Assembly: GCA_010279815.1 (NCBI GenBank)
Contig: QEOQ01000303.1
Location: forward strand, 37,140-101,139
DNA from: Brachionus plicatilis
Lineage: Eukaryota > Rotifera > Eurotatoria > Ploima > Brachionidae
Reading direction: 5' to 3'
DNA length: 64,000 nt
Shown: piece after piece, positions 63,768-64,000 of the stretch
Layout of the letters: each line of letters begins with the position of its first letter
Position numbering within the stretch: position 1 is the stretch's first letter
The notes under the pieces: generated by a model
Databases searched by the model: none
Told to the model about the DNA's origin: nothing
The model's input: the letters and a program-made list of their open reading frames with translations, nothing else
Made by a program: the position numbers and the translations under genes

Positions 63768-64000
63768 ATGCTTTTTTGTATAATAATAAATATTAAATGA
63801 AAAATTTCAAAATAAATTGTTATAAAAGAACAAAAAGGAAGCTTTTTATTTCATGATTAGAAAAATAGTTGAGCCAAATAATTTAAATATAAAAATCAAG
63901 GTAACAAATTTTATTGAGGAAAATTATTTATATAAAAATTAATTAATTTATTTAATTTCACCACTACTCTATTTATTAAATACAGAATTTCTTTTTTAAT
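63768..64000. other. NXT 3' flank, AT-rich
   Basis: A likely polyadenylation signal AATAAA at 63784-63789, then AT-rich DNA to the window edge. Confidence 0.5.

Overview
The window is nuclear DNA of a compact, very AT-rich invertebrate genome. Genes carry short introns (about 45-85 bases, GT...AG), intergenic DNA is full of A/T runs, and every recognisable product is metazoan (G3BP, polymerase theta, lipin, an NF-kB with ankyrin repeats, Tbx2/3, MED28, NXT). Low GC, tiny introns, a fused trehalose-6-phosphate synthase/phosphatase and a GIY-YIG Penelope-like element would fit a monogonont rotifer such as Brachionus. That assignment is inference, not proof. Layout. 1-1.6 kb: G3BP/Rasputin (+). 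4.3-4.8 kb: a GH19 chitinase-like gene (-) that lacks its usual catalytic acid. 6.1 kb: a broken copy of a POLQ exon. 7.0-14.1 kb: DNA polymerase theta in ten exons (+). 15.2-16.5 kb: an unusually short lipin (+). 18.2-20.8 kb: POLA2 and MRPL43 (+), 142 bases apart. 22.6-24.9 kb: trehalose-6-phosphate synthase/phosphatase (+). 26-27.5 kb: two unrelated mobile-element repeats side by side. 28.4-31.0 kb: an NF-kB/p105-type gene (+) with a divergent DNA-binding loop. 31.4-33.3 kb: an orphan exon (-) and a decayed Penelope-like element with a GIY-YIG domain and a degenerate hammerhead-like motif. 33.5-34.5 kb: phosphoglycerate mutase (-). 35.7-36.4 kb: a hAT-type MITE. 38.9-39.6 kb: MED28 (-). 45.3-48.2 kb: Tbx2/3 (-), with about 5.8 kb of gene-free DNA downstream and 9.7 kb upstream. 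57.9-63.0 kb: tandem paralogues of NAD(P)H-hydrate dehydratase (NAXD) (+), separated by LINE relics. 63.2-63.8 kb: an NXT/p15 mRNA-export factor (+). Function. The genes are mainly unlinked housekeeping genes: DNA replication and repair (POLQ, POLA2), RNA export and stress granules (NXT, G3BP), lipid and sugar metabolism (lipin, TPS/TPP, PGAM), cofactor repair (NAXD) and transcription (MED28, Tbx2/3, NF-kB). No operon or pathway cluster is evident. The less ordinary content lies in the repeats: a family of short hairpin, A-tailed, tRNA-like elements clustered at 50.1-50.9 kb, several MITE-like inverted-repeat elements, and relics of a Penelope-like element and LINEs. The odd genes are the NF-kB with a lost recognition loop, the GH19 pseudoenzyme candidate and the NAXD tandem pair. 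Intron-exon models were built by eye from splice signals, reading-frame continuity and remembered family sequences. No alignment software was run.
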